Below, piece after piece: positions 20,072-22,383 of a stretch of 22,383 nucleotides of DNA. A model generated the notes under the pieces. The model was not told the DNA's origin and searched no databases. It was given only the letters and a program-made list of their open reading frames with translations. The number at the start of each line of letters is the position of its first letter. Position 1 is the first letter of the stretch. The translations under genes and the position numbers were made by a program. This DNA comes from Saksenaea vasiformis B4078 (taxonomy: Eukaryota; Mucoromycota; Mucoromycetes; Mucorales; Saksenaeaceae): contig JNDT01002103.1 in assembly GCA_000697055.1 (NCBI GenBank), positions 1 through 22,383 on the forward strand. The letters are read 5' to 3'.

Positions 20072-20362
20072 TGTCAGACCCTTACCTGCAAAATTATTTT
20101 ACTGAAGAACTTCCAGGAAGTTCTCGAAGTTGTGATTAACTTTCAAGAAGTTCTTAGACACTTCTCGCATCTTCCGTTCATAGAAAACAATAGAAAAAAT
20201 AATGTATATAAATATCCCGTGTAGTTTGTGCAATAAAGATCATCATCTGTTTATCTTATTTTTATTTCTTCTGTTTATGATTATCTTTGGTGATTCCTTA
20301 CCAGCTTGATTGGACTTATAGCCAAAACAGTAGTTGTGTACAGACACCCCACAAAAATGACA
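20072..20362 (+). repeat. LTR-B copy 2, complete (Ty3-B 5' LTR)
   Basis: 291 bp, TGTCAGACCC...AAAAATGACA with TGTC/GACA ends. TATATAAATA near 20206 and AATAAA at about 20232. Its U3 has an inverted repeat GAACTTCCAGGAAGTTC (about 20107-20123) and further GAA/TTC blocks. Confidence 0.88.
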
Positions 20363-20364
20363 AT

Positions 20365-20382
20365 TGGTAACTGATGACCAAT
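20365..20382 (+). other. Ty3-B primer-binding site
   Basis: TGGTAACTGATGACC starts two bases after the LTR, matching the Ty3-A site apart from one early G/A difference and the last bases. Confidence 0.6.
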
Positions 20383-21390
20383 GAACCTACCGATACTGCT
20401 GAACAATGATATCTTACAATGCAAATGACAATGGCTGAACAGAACACTCAGAATATGATGGCCACGATGGCCTGAATGCTTGAACTGATTCAAGAACAAC
20501 AGACTGAACTTCAACATATGCAACAAGAAGTAAACCTTTGACAACCTACCAACAATGGGCTTCCCAAAAGCGTGTGACCTGTAAAACCTGATATCTTCAA
20601 GGGTGAATGATCGTCTGCTGTTGTGGAAGCATGGCTACACACATTTGAGAAATTTGCTGACCTTTCTGGACTCAACGAAGAGCAACAGATTCTCTATGCA
20701 TTGACTTTGCTCCAAGAATCAGCCACAACCTGGTGGCGGCATTTAGAAACAACAATCAATGAGAATGGAGAGAACTCTGTTTCCACCACTTGGCAAGACT
20801 TCAAGGATCTTTTCCGAGCTGAGTTCAAGCCCAGCAATGCTTCCAAACTGGCTAGGCAATGAATTAAGGAACTCCAGCAAACCCGGTCCATCTGCGAGTA
20901 TATTGTTACCTTCCATGATATCATGCTTGACCTTCAAGATATGTACAAGGAAGACGTGGTAGATCACTTCATTCAGGGATTGCAGTACACTGCCCATCTG
21001 CAAGTTCTTTTGAAGAACCCTCAGACATTGGTTGAGGCTTACAGAGCAGCCGAAGCATTCAAAGCAGCTGAGGAATGTGCTCAAGGTCTCCAAGGCCACA
21101 CCATGTTTGGAGGTCCCTCGAATATGGCCTATCCACCCAATGGCCTGGAAGCGATGGACTTGGATGTGATTACTCCCAAGAGCAACTACTGATTCCACAA
21201 TGAAACATATCCCCAGCAACGTCAAGCACCCCAATCGACCTACCAATGACTGAGGGCCTGCTTCAATTGTAGTAACACCAGTCACCTCGCCTGCAATTGC
21301 ACTCTGCCAACACTACCAGACGAACTACATTTCCAGCCTCGCATTTCAGATCATTCTGACCATTTAAAAGGCCAAGCGCGTCAGGATTAA
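20374..21390 (+). pseudogene. Ty3-B gag, inactivated by TGA codons only
   Basis: One frame of 339 codons from ATG 20374 to TAA 21388-21390 with no indel seen. Gln-rich N-terminal part with coiled-coil character (EQQTELQHMQQEV), then a retrotransposon gag domain (VVEAWLHTFEKFADL, TTWWRHLE, WQDFKDLFRAEFKP, VVDHFIQGLQ) and a CCHC knuckle at 21259-21300 (CFNCSNTSHLACNC). Eight in-frame TGAs (20407, 20473, 20539, 20575, 20608, 20860, 21190, 21247) and no TAA or TAG before the end. Arg is a plausible residue at each, and for some (ARQ*IKEL, FKGE*SSA) it is the clear choice from context. It would form the particle shell if intact. Confidence 0.87.
21363..21369 (+). promoter_or_regulatory. Candidate -1 ribosomal slippery heptamer
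   Basis: T-TTA-AAA in the gag zero frame (CAT TTA AAA GGC), 18 bases before the gag TAA. The -1 frame from here is open into the pol N-terminus apart from one TGA at 21411. It fits the X-XXY-YYZ rule. No downstream pseudoknot was tested. Confidence 0.4.
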
Positions 21391-21555
21391 AGGGAGTCCC
21401 TTCGCACGAATGACCATCCCTTCACACCATGGCAGACTCTGAGGCGCCACTGATTGATCTGTCCAGGAAACAAGCCGTGTACTCAGAAGAGAACCTGCTA
21501 GCTAGAAACATCCAAGATGACCTCAAACATATTGACGAATTAAATGCAATCACTA
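21370..21555 (+). pseudogene. Ty3-B pol N-terminus, interrupted
   Basis: The -1 frame relative to gag: a linker, TGA at 21411 (Arg fits), MADSEAPLIDLSRK from 21429, then LARNIQDDLKHIDELNAI, which aligns with LSKSIENDQKHLNSLNSI just before the protease of Ty3-A. It ends at 21555, where a different, non-coding sequence begins; protease and all later domains are not in the window. Confidence 0.7.
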
Positions 21556-21563
21556 TAGGAACA

Positions 21564-22050
21564 GAGTTCACTTTTTAAAGTGAAATTACTTTTTTTTCAC
21601 TAAATTTGAGTAAAATCACTTTTTAAAGTGAAGTTTTTCATTTTTTTTTTTACTAATGTCATCTAAAATCACTTTTTTTAGTGAAGCTTTCACTACTTTT
21701 TTACTAAGTTATCTAAAACCACTTTTTTAAGTAAAGTCACTACTAAAAAAGTCTGTTCACTTTTTTTTCACTTTTTTTTAGTAGAAAAGTACATTCTCTT
21801 TTGAGTATATTCCAAAAAAAATTCCGCTTTTACTTACTTTTCACTTAACTTTTCACTCACTTTAAAAAGTCCAGTCTACTTTCATTACTTTTTTTCTTCA
21901 TAGAAAAGTGTGTCCTCTTTTTCGGTATGTATTAAAAAGTCCGCTTTTACTCAATTTTCACTCTGAAAACAAAGTTGTGCTCACTTTGTTCATTTATAAA
22001 AGAAGTACCATTTACTTTTTACTGATTTACTAAAGAGCCGTTCTCTTTTA
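21564..22050. repeat. Subterminal ACTTTTT/AAAAAGT array of hAT-3
   Basis: Dozens of CACTTTTT, ACTTTT and AAAGTGAA words in both orientations, often paired into palindromes such as TTCACTTTTTAAAGTGAA (21567-21584). Too regular to be plain low complexity. By position it is the counterpart of the hAT-1 and hAT-2 subterminal arrays. Confidence 0.7.
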
Positions 22051-22383
22051 CTTGAAAGTTATTTCTTTATGCAATCCGAATCTTGCCAGTGGGATACATT
22101 GTTGAGGTCTTCCTCATCTCTTGACATCATTGACTTTACTGATTGCAAACAGTTTACAAAGGCGACGTTGTAATAGTTTCAGCTAAATGCAGCAGTTATT
22201 AAAAGCATTCTTTATACTATAATTGCTTGAAATGGCCGGGCAGTAATTAACTGCAAAAGAGAAATCACTTTATATATAATATATATAAGAAAACAATAAA
22301 GAAATGATATAAAGGAAAGAAAAAGCTAATTGCGTACAAACTGGAGGTAGAGAAATGAAGAGATAGCAAGGGTAGACCAAAGG
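22051..22383. other. Non-coding end of the window
   Basis: No gene or known element seen. It holds an AT run with TATATATAATATATATAA near 22272 and purine-rich DNA after 22300. Probably inside hAT-3. Confidence 0.4.

Larger units (their letters stand above)
20072..21555 (+). mobile_element. Ty3-B, 5' part of another Ty3/gypsy retrotransposon
   Basis: 5' LTR (20072-20362), primer-binding site (20365), gag (20374-21390) and the beginning of pol, cut at 21555/21556 by the probable left end of hAT-3. It appears inserted in the 3' LTR of Ty3-A after CATAT (20067-20071). The rest of the element should lie to the right of the window. Confidence 0.82.
21556..22383. mobile_element. hAT-3, probable left end of a third hAT-like element
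   Basis: Ty3-B coding similarity stops at 21555 and the next bases are TAGGAACAGAGTTCAC, a TAGG terminus like those of hAT-1 and hAT-2. A dense subterminal array follows. The predicted 8-bp target copy is AATCACTA (21548-21555). The element runs off the window, so neither the partner end nor a transposase can be checked; another TIR element type is possible. Confidence 0.5.

Noticed and set aside
20743..21285. 180-codon minus-strand open frame opposite Ty3-B gag
   Set aside because: The plus strand encodes a clear gag domain and CCHC knuckle here; the minus frame has no recognisable motif and is a shadow.
15304..21390. UGA reassigned to arginine (new nuclear genetic code)
   Set aside because: Arg-position TGAs are strikingly consistent, but CGA is still used for Arg in the same genes, Arg also appears as Cys or Gln, catalytic Asp codons have changed to Asn at CpGs, frames contain occasional TAA/TAG, and a TGA at 12658 sits at a Trp. 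CpG decay explains all of it. Host genes and a matching suppressor tRNA would have to be examined to reopen this.

Overview
The window is a graveyard of nested transposable elements and shows no convincing host gene. Short spliceosomal introns of about 41-71 nt in the hAT transposase genes, a DDE_3-type Tc1/IS630 transposase of a kind I know mainly from mushroom-forming fungi, and Ty3/gypsy elements with a CCHC knuckle followed by protease-RT-RNase H-integrase suggest a filamentous fungus, most likely a basidiomycete. This is inference from element families and intron style; nothing identifies a species.

Layout. Positions 1-351 are an unassigned, CpG-rich flank. From about 352 to 5978 lies hAT-1 (plus strand, left end not seen). 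A complete TA-flanked Tc1/IS630-like element (2717-5330, transposase on the minus strand) sits in its 3' coding end. hAT-1 lies in an old Ty3/gypsy element (Ty3-C), whose body resumes at 5979. It is broken again by a complete hAT-2 (6206-9970, gene on the minus strand, 8-bp target duplication) and by a solo LTR (11325-11572, 5-bp target duplication), and ends in its 3' LTR (13589-13921). Next comes a head-to-tail run of LTRs: one of family B (13922-14203) and three tandem family A units (14204-15292). The third leads into Ty3-A (gag 15304-16265, pol 16220-19699, 3' LTR 19729-20071). That LTR is cut near its end by the LTR of Ty3-B (20072 on), which has gag and the start of pol. Ty3-B is cut at 21555/21556 by what looks like the left end of a third hAT element running off the window.

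Main biological signal. The genes are disabled mostly by in-frame TGA codons at positions where the family consensus, or the sister copy, has arginine, while reading frames otherwise stay open over kilobases. Arg-to-Cys and Arg-to-Gln changes, and loss of catalytic Asp codons spanning a CpG, point to CpG-directed C-to-T mutation (methylated-cytosine decay or a CpG-type RIP) rather than CpA-type RIP or a changed genetic code. A second signal is LTR-to-LTR junctions that repeatedly fall within about 20 nt of the upstream LTR's 3' end. A third is that each hAT element carries its own private subterminal repeat array. The three Ty3 elements share the same gag-to-pol frame relation (-1), with a candidate slippery heptamer visible in Ty3-B.

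Elements are named here only for reference (hAT-1/2/3, Ty3-A/B/C, LTR-A/B/C/S); none is matched to a named database family.
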